From contig JAGALI010000071.1 of the NCBI GenBank assembly GCA_017625275.1, forward strand, positions 1 through 6,100: DNA of 6,100 nucleotides, given 5' to 3'. The position numbers and the translations under genes were made by a program. Shown here in pieces: positions 1 through 5,752 of this stretch. The notes beneath the pieces are model-generated. The model ran no database searches, was not told the origin of the DNA, and worked only from the letters and a program-made list of their open reading frames with translations. Position 1 is the first letter of the stretch; each line of letters begins with the position of its first letter. The stretch is from Clostridia bacterium (GTDB taxonomy: Bacteria > Bacillota > Clostridia > Oscillospirales > CAG-272).

Positions 1-641
1 CTTTGAGGTGTTGTAAAGGAAAATCGCGTCATCATCAAACAAATCGTGCTTCAAATCTATACGCTTAGTGCCACCCTGTGCAAATACAGGGTCTTTTTTA
101 TCGCATAGGCACGCCTCAGAGAAGGACAGCCTTATAGCCTCACATTTTTTGTCAAACTCTACATAATAATCCTCAAAGCTATCGCCCTTGGAAAGAGGAA
201 CATTAATGCAGGATGTCCACCAACAGAGAAAATAAGCTCATCATCACCAGTGTTTATTACCCTGTGGCTAATATCAAGCGCCTTACCCTTAAGTGAAAAG
301 GTAATGCTAAAAATAAATTCAAGTGGAAAAACAGCTCTTGTAGACTCATTTGATTTCAAGGTGAGAGTGATTTTATCGCTACTGCACGCAGAAAGCTCAA
401 ATTCACTATGCCTTGCAAAGCCGTGCCCCCCAAGCTCATATTGCTTGCCCCTGTATGTATATTTAGCCTGTGATAGTCTTCCACAAATAGGAAACATAAC
501 AGGTGCGTGACCAGTCCAGTATTTTTCGTCACCCTGCCAAATGTACTCACAGCCATCCTCCTTAAGCACAAGCGAGGTAAGCTCAGCACCAAGGCTTGAG
601 ATTTCAGCCCTTAAAAATTCGTTTTCAATAGAGTATTTCAT
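1..641 (-). pseudogene. LacX/YeaD-like aldose 1-epimerase family gene, frameshifted and cut by the window edge
   Basis: This belongs to the galactose-mutarotase superfamily, LacX/YeaD-like branch, whose members act on the anomeric carbon of hexoses or sugar phosphates in the cytosol; the exact substrate is unknown. From ATG at 641 the frame reads cleanly through GGHGFAR (His73) and GGHPA (His143), the two histidine motifs expected in the family. After Ala145 the frame derails into LMFLFPRAIALRIIM and stops at 159. The next frame, from about 204 down to base 1, continues the family sequence without a break: NVPLSKGDSFEDYYVEF and onward to FLYNTSK. Restoring one T in the codon at 204-206 gives the family motif GGHPAFNVP. 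So about 214 residues are visible of a usual length near 290, and the rest lies off the left edge. The start has an AAGGGGGG ribosome site and its own promoter. Either a real disruption or a base-calling error would explain the shift; the preserved second frame means decay, if any, is recent. Confidence 0.82.
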
Positions 642-671
642 ATAATAACCCCCTTAAAGCTATCTACATTT

Positions 672-700
672 ATTTTATCATATATTAAAGCTAAAATCAA
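672..700 (-). promoter_or_regulatory. Predicted promoter of the LacX-like epimerase gene
   Basis: On the minus strand a -35 TTGATT (695-700) is followed by a 17-bp spacer and a -10 TAAAAT (672-677) with an upstream TG, i.e. an extended -10. Transcription would begin near 665, giving a leader of about 24 nt that contains the ribosome site. The element lies directly behind the terminator of the preceding operon, so the epimerase gene is probably transcribed independently. Confidence 0.6.
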
Positions 701-704
701 GAAT

Positions 705-730
705 AAAAGTGAGCACCACTTGGTGCTCAC
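705..730 (-). terminator. Rho-independent terminator closing the marR-membrane protein operon
   Basis: A perfect 10-bp inverted repeat, GTGAGCACCA (709-718) and TGGTGCTCAC (721-730), is separated by two bases and would in practice form a 9-bp stem with a 4-nt loop. Read on the minus strand it is followed by TTTTATT. It starts 8 bp after the stop codon of the six-helix membrane protein gene. Confidence 0.85.
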
Positions 731-737
731 TAAATTA

Positions 738-1562
738 CTATTTATCAGTCTTTTCTTCTGCTGGCAAAAGTGCCTTAGGCTCAGACCCATCAACAGCCTC
801 AGCTGAATTAGCCTCAACCTTTCCCTCAAGCTTTTGTGCTCTCTTTTGAGATTTCAAAAGCTCCTTTTCCTGTTTCTTAATTTTCTTTTGCTCCTTCTTA
901 AGAGCCTTAAGCGCCTTGTCAACCTTTGGTTTGCTAACAAATCCAAATACAAGGAATATAAGAGCAACAACAAGCAAGGTGATAGCAACAACCCAAATAA
1001 CAAGACTAGTTGTAAATAGAGTGTTTGCAATCATAATTGAGCCAAGAGATACAAGTCCTACTGAGAAAATCAGCATCCAAAGAGGATACTCGTCGTTTTC
1101 CTCGTGCTTGCAAAGATAAGCCTTTACGATATAAACAAAGCCTCTAGACCAAAAAGCAATACCAACAATAGTACCAGGGCCACCAATGCTTGCAGAGTCA
1201 AAATACTGCATAATAGAGCCAATTGCAACTGCAAAGAAGAAGCCTGCTTCAAAAACGGTGAGGATTTTTATTGCTGTTTTTTGCTCCTTGAATATTTGCT
1301 TAAATAAATATCCAACAATGTAGAAAATAATTATAATTGAAAAAATTAGGCTGAAAAATCTTGCACCAAAGTCGTTCCAAGGCAAAGATGTGTTTTCCCA
1401 AACAGGGAGAAGCATTACGCCAAGACCAAGGAAAATTGCACTAAGAACAAAGAAAATCCAAAAGAATTTCTTGTTTCTTGGTAAGTGAGATTTTTTTCTT
1501 ATTGTATCAGCATTTGGAACATTTATTTCCTGTGCTGATGTTGAGCTTTTAGTTTGTTTCAT
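738..1562 (-). CDS. Six-helix membrane protein with charged coiled-coil-like tail, unknown function
   Basis: I do not recognise a specific family for this 274-residue protein. Residues 1-31 are polar and basic, followed by six hydrophobic segments at about 33-53, 68-88, 98-118, 129-149, 160-180 and 186-209. Then comes a soluble tail: 210-250 is dense in Lys/Glu/Gln (KKEQKKIKKQEKELLKSQKR) and should form a helix or coiled coil, and the last 25 residues are acidic. The even number of helices and the positive N-terminus put both ends in the cytosol. The Gly-rich pattern of helices 4-6 loosely resembles the HdeD/DUF308 group, but I cannot confirm that. The start has a consensus AGGAGG (1570-1575) 7 bp upstream. 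The gene lies 15 bp behind marR with no room for another promoter and ends at a strong terminator, so it is the second gene of the marR operon and a likely target of that regulator. Confidence 0.88.
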   Translation of the reverse strand: MKQTKSSTSAQEINVPNADTIRKKSHLPRNKKFFWIFFVLSAIFLGLGVMLLPVWENTSLPWNDFGARFFSLIFSIIIIFYIVGYLFKQIFKEQKTAIKILTVFEAGFFFAVAIGSIMQYFDSASIGGPGTIVGIAFWSRGFVYIVKAYLCKHEENDEYPLWMLIFSVGLVSLGSIMIANTLFTTSLVIWVVAITLLVVALIFLVFGFVSKPKVDKALKALKKEQKKIKKQEKELLKSQKRAQKLEGKVEANSAEAVDGSEPKALLPAEEKTDK

Positions 1563-1569
1563 AGTATCG

Positions 1570-1575
1570 CCTCCT
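1570..1575 (-). promoter_or_regulatory. Ribosome binding site of the six-helix membrane protein
   Basis: A perfect AGGAGG lies 7 bp before the ATG at 1562, wholly within the 15-bp gap after the marR stop codon. It fixes the start and supports translation from a bicistronic message. Confidence 0.85.
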
Positions 1576-1577
1576 AG

Positions 1578-2012
1578 TTAATGCTGAGCCTTTGCATAAG
1601 CGAAAACATTTTTCTTAACCTTAGAGAGAGAGGTAAAGAATGCCTGCATCTCAGCCTCAGAAAAGCCATCAAGCATGGTGCGTGCAAATTCCTCACGCGC
1701 CTTTAAGCCGTCAGCAACGATTTGTGTAGCCAAATCGGTAAGCCTAAGGTAAATAGTTCTGCGATTGCTTCCCTGAAATTCGCCAATCACAAGCTTACGC
1801 TCCTCAAGTGCCCTTAAGGATATAGAAACATGTGATTTTGATAAATTTTCCTTCCTTACAATATCAGTTGCTGTAGATTCATCTGGATGGTCATGAAGAT
1901 ATATAAGGATATTAAATTCGGCATGTTTCAAGCCGTATTTTTTACATACAGAGCTTGTAAATCTATCATAAGCCGAATGTAAAGCATCAATGTGCTCCCA
2001 AAGAGTCAGCAT
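1578..2012 (-). CDS. MarR-family transcriptional regulator
   Basis: A 144-residue winged helix-turn-helix protein of typical MarR length. It is expected to act as a dimer that binds a palindromic operator and lets go on ligand binding. Helix 1 (MLTLWEHIDALHSAYDRF) and the LKHAEFNILIYLHDHPDEST segment form the usual dimer and domain entry. Residues 46-75 hold the helix-turn-helix, with SKSHVSISLRALEERKLV as recognition helix, and 77-93 the wing (GEFQGSNRRTIYLRLTD, the NRR matching the usual D-x-R wing motif). I start at ATG 2012, not the ATG at 2078, because AAAGGA (2023-2028) lies at the right distance and because the longer form would begin inside the promoter, upstream of its -10. The gene sits between a GH38 mannosidase and a membrane protein gene. 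An inverted repeat over its own -10 suggests autorepression, and the same half-site occurs in the mannosidase promoter. The ligand is unknown. Confidence 0.93.
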   Translation of the reverse strand: MLTLWEHIDALHSAYDRFTSSVCKKYGLKHAEFNILIYLHDHPDESTATDIVRKENLSKSHVSISLRALEERKLVIGEFQGSNRRTIYLRLTDLATQIVADGLKAREEFARTMLDGFSEAEMQAFFTSLSKVKKNVFAYAKAQH

Positions 2013-2022
2013 ATGGTTAGTT

Positions 2023-2028
2023 TCCTTT
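2023..2028 (-). promoter_or_regulatory. Ribosome binding site deciding the marR start
   Basis: AAAGGA lies 10 bp before the ATG at 2012, directly next to the promoter-distal arm of the operator. No comparable site precedes the ATG at 2078. Confidence 0.65.
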
Positions 2029-2056
2029 CTAAACAGTTCGGTTTTGAACAGTTTAG
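2029..2056. promoter_or_regulatory. Predicted MarR operator, inverted repeat
   Basis: The plus strand reads CTAAACAGTTC (2029-2039), then GGTTTT, then GAACAGTTTAG (2046-2056). The arms are complementary at 10 of 11 positions, the mismatch being at the centre base of the AAC-A-GTT core. Each arm is itself a small pseudo-palindrome (AACnGTT), and AACAGTT also recurs as a direct repeat 15 bp apart. One arm covers the predicted -10 of the marR promoter and the other lies just after the transcription start, the usual place for an autorepressor. No U-tract follows, so it is not a terminator. Assignment to the MarR protein is inferred from position. Confidence 0.68.
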
Positions 2057-2078
2057 CATATAAGGAAGGAAAAGTCAA
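2050..2078 (-). promoter_or_regulatory. Predicted promoter of the marR-membrane protein operon
   Basis: The -35 is TTGACT (2073-2078) and the -10 is TAAACT (2050-2055), with a 17-bp spacer. Transcription would begin near 2043, giving a leader of about 30 nt. The -35 begins only 2 bp after the mannosidase stop codon, and there is no terminator between, so marR may also be reached by readthrough from the mannosidase. The -10 is part of the operator arm. Confidence 0.65.
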
Positions 2079-2080
2079 TA

Positions 2081-5000
2081 TTATTTTTTAAATTTAAGTG
2101 TAACTATTTCAAATCCCTTAATATCGACGCTTACAGCCCCGTCAACAATCTTGATAGCTTCAAGCTCGTTTTCCATAAGGTCACAAAGATAGCATTCGCT
2201 AGCCTCGAATCCAAGCTTGATATTGGTCTTGGTGCGAATATTCTTGCACTCATATAGACGCACGATAGTGTCAAGGGAGTCCTCAGCCTCCTTAACAGCT
2301 TCACAAATAACATTATCCTTGTCAATTGTGATAGCAGAGAATGAGGTAGGAATAGAGGATACAGCACCCTGTGCTCTTATAGCAGTCATAGGATAGTTGA
2401 GATAGTACGCCTTTTTAACTGTATCAGACTCAGCAAGCGTGCCAGCATGAGGACAAATAGAGTAGCTAAACTCATGCACACCCTCGTCGGAGCGCTTTGA
2501 TGGATGAATACCACATTTAATAAGTGAAAGCTGAATAACACCATCATGAATATCGTGGCCATATTTGCAGTCATTAAGAAGGCTCACACCATATCCACCC
2601 TCGGAAATATCAGCATACTTGTGTCCGCAAACCTCGAATTTAGCGCTATCCCAGCTTGTATTCTTGTGAGTAGGACGCTCAATAGTACCAAACTGAATTT
2701 CGTAGGTAGCCTTGTCTGTGTTGATGTCAACATCAAACGCAGTCTTGAGCATTTGGCTGTGCTGGTGCCAGTCAAGCTTAGTGTCAAAATCAATTCTAAG
2801 CTCGTCATCATAGAACCAAAGCGTTTGCTCAATTGTAGATGAAAGGAATGGACGAGTAATCTTAATTCCAAGCCTTACGCCGTCATCAACAATATCAACG
2901 CCACTAACGGCATCAATAACCTTGTACTTTTCGACCGAATATTCTTGCCACTCCCAGCAGTCGTAGCTGTCAGGAAAGTCCTCATAAATGCGAAGCTCGT
3001 TACCACGGCCACCAGCCTTCAAAAGCTCCCTGTCATTTATCTTGTCATAAATAGAGGTGATAATCCAGCTCTTGTCAAAGCTTACCTTGAGAGCGTTTGT
3101 TTCAACACCCTGTGCAGTAACAATTATGGAATTTGAGTCCTTGAAGCTCTTAGTACAGGAGTAGCCCTTTGGAGCTATACCGGATACAATAGCGCTCTTG
3201 CCATCAACCTTAACAATACCCTCACCAACAAAGGAGTGTGGATTAAACACTATATAGCCCTCTTTTGATGAAATCCTTGACGCAATCTCATTTTGAGTAG
3301 AGCTGATTTGTTCCCTTGCAATGCCCTGAAGCCAAGCATAATCCTTGTCGCTTTGGTCGTAAACCTCATCAATAGATGAGCCAGGGATAATATCGTGGAA
3401 CTGATTTGAAAGAATCATTTCCCAGCCCTTGTGTAGAGAGTCCTTGTCGAAGTTCTTGTTAAGAACACTCTTACCAACAGTGCCAAGAAGCTCAGCATCA
3501 AGATACAAGAACTCGCTATTTCTGTTGTTTTTCTTGTTTTTAGCAACAGAGGTATATGTTCCTCTGTGAAATTCAAGATAAAGCTCTCCCTGCCATTTTG
3601 GTAGGTATTTATTATCCTTTATATTTTCCTCAAGACGCTTTAAAAAGTCTCCGGCAAATTCCATCTTAGTATTTGGAATACCTGGAATTCCGTTAACCTG
3701 ACGCTTGTAATATTCAAGATATTCGATAGTAGGTCCACCACCGCCATCACCGAAGCCAAAGGTATCAAGCGCCTCGTTAGTGAGAAGCTTTTGCTGATAT
3801 CTATATCTTGTACCCTTAATCATATTAGGAGAGGTACAGCCATTGTATGCAGTGCCACGCGCAAAGCCTTCCTTGTAGTTTTGTGCAGGAAGGAAGTAAG
3901 TATTGATAGGAGTACCATCAATACCATGCCAAGCAAAGGTGTCATAAGGCATAAGGTTAGTGTCGTTCCAGCTGATTTTAGAGGTAACAAACCAATCAAC
4001 GCCACTCTTTCTAAGAATTTGTGGAAGTGCGGCAGAATAACCAAATACATCTGGTAGCCAAAGCACACGGCTTTCAACACCAAATTCCTTTTTGAAGAAG
4101 CGCTTTCCATAAAGCACCTGTCTTACAAGGCTCTCACCAGATGAAAGGTTACAGTCGGCCTCAACCCACATAGCACCCTCGCATTCCCAGCGACCCTCGG
4201 CAATTCTTTGCTTGATTTCCTCAAACTTGTCAGGCGCCTCTTCCTTTAAATCTCTGTAAAGGTGAGCCTGAGAGGACATAAATTTATATTCTGGATATTT
4301 TTTCATAAGGTCAAGCACAGTGCAGAAGGAGCGCTGAACCTTTTCGCGTGTTTGCTTAAGAGTCCAAACCCAAGCACAGTCAATGTGAGTGTGACCTATA
4401 CAAATAACAGTCTCTGGCTGAGTAGAGCAGTATTTTCCATAAAACTCCTCGTCAAAAAATGCCTTTGTGCGTCTTACTGACTCTATAAAATCAGTGGAGC
4501 CAATGTCGTAAAGGTCAAGCATTGAAACTGCAGTATCAAGATACTTAAGAATAGATGCATATTCGTGAGTTCTCTTGTCAAGAAGCTCAAGCACCTCGAA
4601 TGGCACGCGTAAATCATACCAAAGCGTCTCAACCTCAGTATTTACATTACGGAGAGTGAGAAAAAGCCTTGATTTTTCAACTCTAGCACCAGTGTATGCG
4701 TAAAGATAAATATCGTTTGGCGCACTTGGATCAAGCTCAATATAGGTGTGGTTAATGTCCATGCCTTGACGAAGCTTGCCATCTATGTAAATAAGAAATT
4801 GTGGGTTGTTAGGGTCCCAGCCGTCACAGGTGTCAGTGCCAATGTGAAGCTGAAGCGCAAGCCCGTTTGCCTTCATCACCTCTGGAATTTCTGGCTTAAA
4901 ATGGAACCAGGCGTGGGTATCCCAGCCATCGCCCCAATATTCACCGTCCTTGAATGGCTTGAATTTATCAAGGGAGGGAAGTGCATTGCCTGACTTGTAA

Positions 5001-5104
5001 TCACAGCTAAAAAACTCAACATTCTTAATGCTTGTAGCATTGAGGTATCTTGCCTCATCAAGTAAGCTGATATATTTTTGTACCTTTCTGAATTTTGCTT
5101 CCAT
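2081..5104 (-). CDS. GH38 alpha-mannosidase, cytosolic
   Basis: A retaining, zinc-dependent exo-alpha-mannosidase of glycoside hydrolase family 38, releasing mannose from alpha-mannosides such as trimmed N-glycan or yeast mannan fragments; linkage preference cannot be read from sequence. Residues 1-230 form an N-terminal accessory domain. The catalytic barrel starts at GHTHIDCAWVW (zinc ligands His240 and Asp242) and contains LWLPDVFGYSAALPQIL, whose Asp352 should be the nucleophile and a zinc ligand. GELYLEFHRGTYTS (506-519) leads into the helical middle domain, and SNQFHDIIPGSSIDE carries the fourth zinc ligand, His570. From about 618 on comes the C-terminal beta-sandwich region. All key residues are present and the frame is intact. 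At 1007 residues it is closer to the AMS1/MAN2C1-like forms than to the shorter MngB type (about 880). There is no signal peptide, so substrates must be imported; no transporter is in the window. AGGAG (5111-5115) sits 6 bp before the ATG. It has its own promoter, sharing a half-site with marR. Confidence 0.96.
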   Translation of the reverse strand: MEAKFRKVQKYISLLDEARYLNATSIKNVEFFSCDYKSGNALPSLDKFKPFKDGEYWGDGWDTHAWFHFKPEIPEVMKANGLALQLHIGTDTCDGWDPNNPQFLIYIDGKLRQGMDINHTYIELDPSAPNDIYLYAYTGARVEKSRLFLTLRNVNTEVETLWYDLRVPFEVLELLDKRTHEYASILKYLDTAVSMLDLYDIGSTDFIESVRRTKAFFDEEFYGKYCSTQPETVICIGHTHIDCAWVWTLKQTREKVQRSFCTVLDLMKKYPEYKFMSSQAHLYRDLKEEAPDKFEEIKQRIAEGRWECEGAMWVEADCNLSSGESLVRQVLYGKRFFKKEFGVESRVLWLPDVFGYSAALPQILRKSGVDWFVTSKISWNDTNLMPYDTFAWHGIDGTPINTYFLPAQNYKEGFARGTAYNGCTSPNMIKGTRYRYQQKLLTNEALDTFGFGDGGGGPTIEYLEYYKRQVNGIPGIPNTKMEFAGDFLKRLEENIKDNKYLPKWQGELYLEFHRGTYTSVAKNKKNNRNSEFLYLDAELLGTVGKSVLNKNFDKDSLHKGWEMILSNQFHDIIPGSSIDEVYDQSDKDYAWLQGIAREQISSTQNEIASRISSKEGYIVFNPHSFVGEGIVKVDGKSAIVSGIAPKGYSCTKSFKDSNSIIVTAQGVETNALKVSFDKSWIITSIYDKINDRELLKAGGRGNELRIYEDFPDSYDCWEWQEYSVEKYKVIDAVSGVDIVDDGVRLGIKITRPFLSSTIEQTLWFYDDELRIDFDTKLDWHQHSQMLKTAFDVDINTDKATYEIQFGTIERPTHKNTSWDSAKFEVCGHKYADISEGGYGVSLLNDCKYGHDIHDGVIQLSLIKCGIHPSKRSDEGVHEFSYSICPHAGTLAESDTVKKAYYLNYPMTAIRAQGAVSSIPTSFSAITIDKDNVICEAVKEAEDSLDTIVRLYECKNIRTKTNIKLGFEASECYLCDLMENELEAIKIVDGAVSVDIKGFEIVTLKFKK

Positions 5105-5110
5105 ATTAGT

Positions 5111-5115
5111 CTCCT
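5111..5115 (-). promoter_or_regulatory. Ribosome binding site of the mannosidase
   Basis: AGGAG lies 6 bp before the ATG at 5104 and fixes the start. Confidence 0.8.
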
Positions 5116-5129
5116 AAAAACAATATATA

Positions 5130-5140
5130 TAACAGTTTAC
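5130..5140. promoter_or_regulatory. Candidate MarR half-site in the mannosidase promoter
   Basis: TAACAGTTTAC on the plus strand shares the nine bases AACAGTTTA with the promoter-proximal arm of the marR operator (2046-2056), and it covers the -10 in the same register. The second arm is not conserved; only a degenerate T-rich match lies where it should be. If real, it is a weaker site. Binding is inferred. Confidence 0.48.
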
Positions 5141-5162
5141 CACAAAAAAGCACATAATTCAA
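5134..5162 (-). promoter_or_regulatory. Predicted promoter of the mannosidase gene
   Basis: The -35 is TTGAAT (5157-5162) and the -10 is TAAACT (5134-5139), with a 17-bp spacer: the same -10 and the same geometry as the marR promoter. Transcription would begin near 5127, about 22 nt before the ATG. The -35 starts where the U-tract of the upstream terminator ends. Confidence 0.58.
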
Positions 5163-5170
5163 TATAAAAA

Positions 5171-5197
5171 AGAAAAAAGCAAGGTAAAACCTTGCTT
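5171..5197 (-). terminator. Rho-independent terminator after the four-helix membrane protein
   Basis: A perfect 8-bp stem, AAGCAAGG (5177-5184) and CCTTGCTT (5190-5197), encloses a 5-nt loop. On the minus strand it is followed by TTTTCTTTTTT-type sequence. It begins 6 bp after the stop codon of the upstream gene and separates that gene from the mannosidase promoter. Confidence 0.88.
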
Positions 5198-5203
5198 AAA
5201 TTA

Positions 5204-5608
5204 TTACTTTATTTTGCTTCTTATAACTAAATTTATTTCAGCGCTCAAAATCATAATAGCCGAGATAAAGCCACCTATTAGAGTAAAGGAATCATACATA
5301 AGAGGCATTATGGAGAAGAATAGCCCAGCCCAAGAAAGCGCCGAAAGGGTCATAAAAAATGCACGTCCTTGAGTCTTTAAGAAAAACGAAACGATAATAA
5401 GCACCAAAATAATTATTGATAGAATAGAGCATAAGAATGGACCAAGGTCGCCGTTTTCGCTCCAAACAATGGTGTTAAAATATGAATAATACATAGTAGT
5501 GCTAAGCCCAGTGCCAAGCTCCCAATTAAGCTCAATACCAAACGGCAAAGCCTCAAGCACAATTGCTATGGCAATTAAGGCGATATTCAAAATTTTTAAT
5601 CTTTTCAT
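5204..5608 (-). CDS. Small four-helix membrane protein, unknown function
   Basis: I do not recognise this 134-residue protein. Four hydrophobic segments lie at about 6-24, 57-77, 83-103 and 108-128. The loop between the first two (about 25-56) is the only sizeable soluble part and is aromatic and acidic (MYYSYFNTIVWSENGD). The basic start (MKRLK) and basic end (RSKIK) suggest both termini are cytosolic, placing this loop outside the cell. No catalytic or binding motif is evident. I start at ATG 5608, not at the ATG at 5644, because AGGGGG (5613-5618) lies just upstream and because the longer start would precede the -10 of a very good promoter. It is a single-gene unit with its own promoter and terminator, so neighbours say little about its role. 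Confidence 0.83.
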   Translation of the reverse strand: MKRLKILNIALIAIAIVLEALPFGIELNWELGTGLSTTMYYSYFNTIVWSENGDLGPFLCSILSIIILVLIIVSFFLKTQGRAFFMTLSALSWAGLFFSIMPLMYDSFTLIGGFISAIMILSAEINLVIRSKIK

Positions 5609-5612
5609 AAAT

Positions 5613-5618
5613 CCCCCT
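5613..5618 (-). promoter_or_regulatory. Ribosome binding site deciding the four-helix protein start
   Basis: AGGGGG lies 4 bp before the ATG at 5608, resembling the G-run site used by the epimerase gene. No such site precedes the ATG at 5644. Confidence 0.65.
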
Positions 5619-5634
5619 AATGCGCTTTTTAAGT

Positions 5635-5663
5635 ATTGTATCACAAATCGAAGCCTTTTTCAA
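5635..5663 (-). promoter_or_regulatory. Predicted strong promoter of the four-helix membrane protein
   Basis: The -35 is TTGAAA (5658-5663) and the -10 is TACAAT (5635-5640), with a 17-bp spacer and a TG one base before the -10 (extended -10). It is the closest match to consensus in the window. The leader would be about 20 nt. Confidence 0.75.
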
Positions 5664-5712
5664 CAATTTATAGAAAAATGAAACGAGTATTGTTTCCAAA
5701 TTTGTTAACAGT

Positions 5713-5740
5713 AAAAAAGCAGTCCGGTTGGACTGCTTTT
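5713..5740 (-). terminator. Rho-independent terminator after the DUF4097-type gene
   Basis: A perfect inverted repeat, AAAAGCAGTCC (5715-5725) and GGACTGCTTTT (5730-5740), has a 4-nt loop. On the minus strand a run of six T follows the GC-rich stem. It lies 12 bp after the stop codon at 5753. T residues also follow the stem on the plus strand, so it could work both ways. Confidence 0.88.
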
Positions 5741-5752
5741 CGTTATCGCTAA

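Noticed and set aside
2029..2056. The marR inverted repeat as a terminator for the mannosidase
   Set aside because: No U-tract follows on either strand, the stem is AT-rich, and it lies after a promoter -35.
2013..2078. A 22-residue N-terminal extension of the MarR protein from ATG 2078
   Set aside because: It would start at the -35 and run through the -10 and operator; no ribosome site precedes it, and the MarR fold begins naturally at the ATG at 2012.
2546..4993. Several open frames of 60-98 codons on the opposite strand or shifted frame inside the mannosidase gene
   Set aside because: They are shadows of a long intact GH38 gene; none has a ribosome site, family motif or independent promoter that I could see.
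5609..5644. A 12-residue longer form of the four-helix protein from ATG 5644
   Set aside because: It begins upstream of a strong promoter -10 and lacks a ribosome site, while ATG 5608 has AGGGGG just upstream.
5705..5714. TAACAGTAAA upstream of the four-helix gene as a third MarR site
   Set aside because: It only partly matches, has no second arm, and lies about 70 bp from the promoter -10 beside the terminator U-tract; chance is a sufficient explanation.
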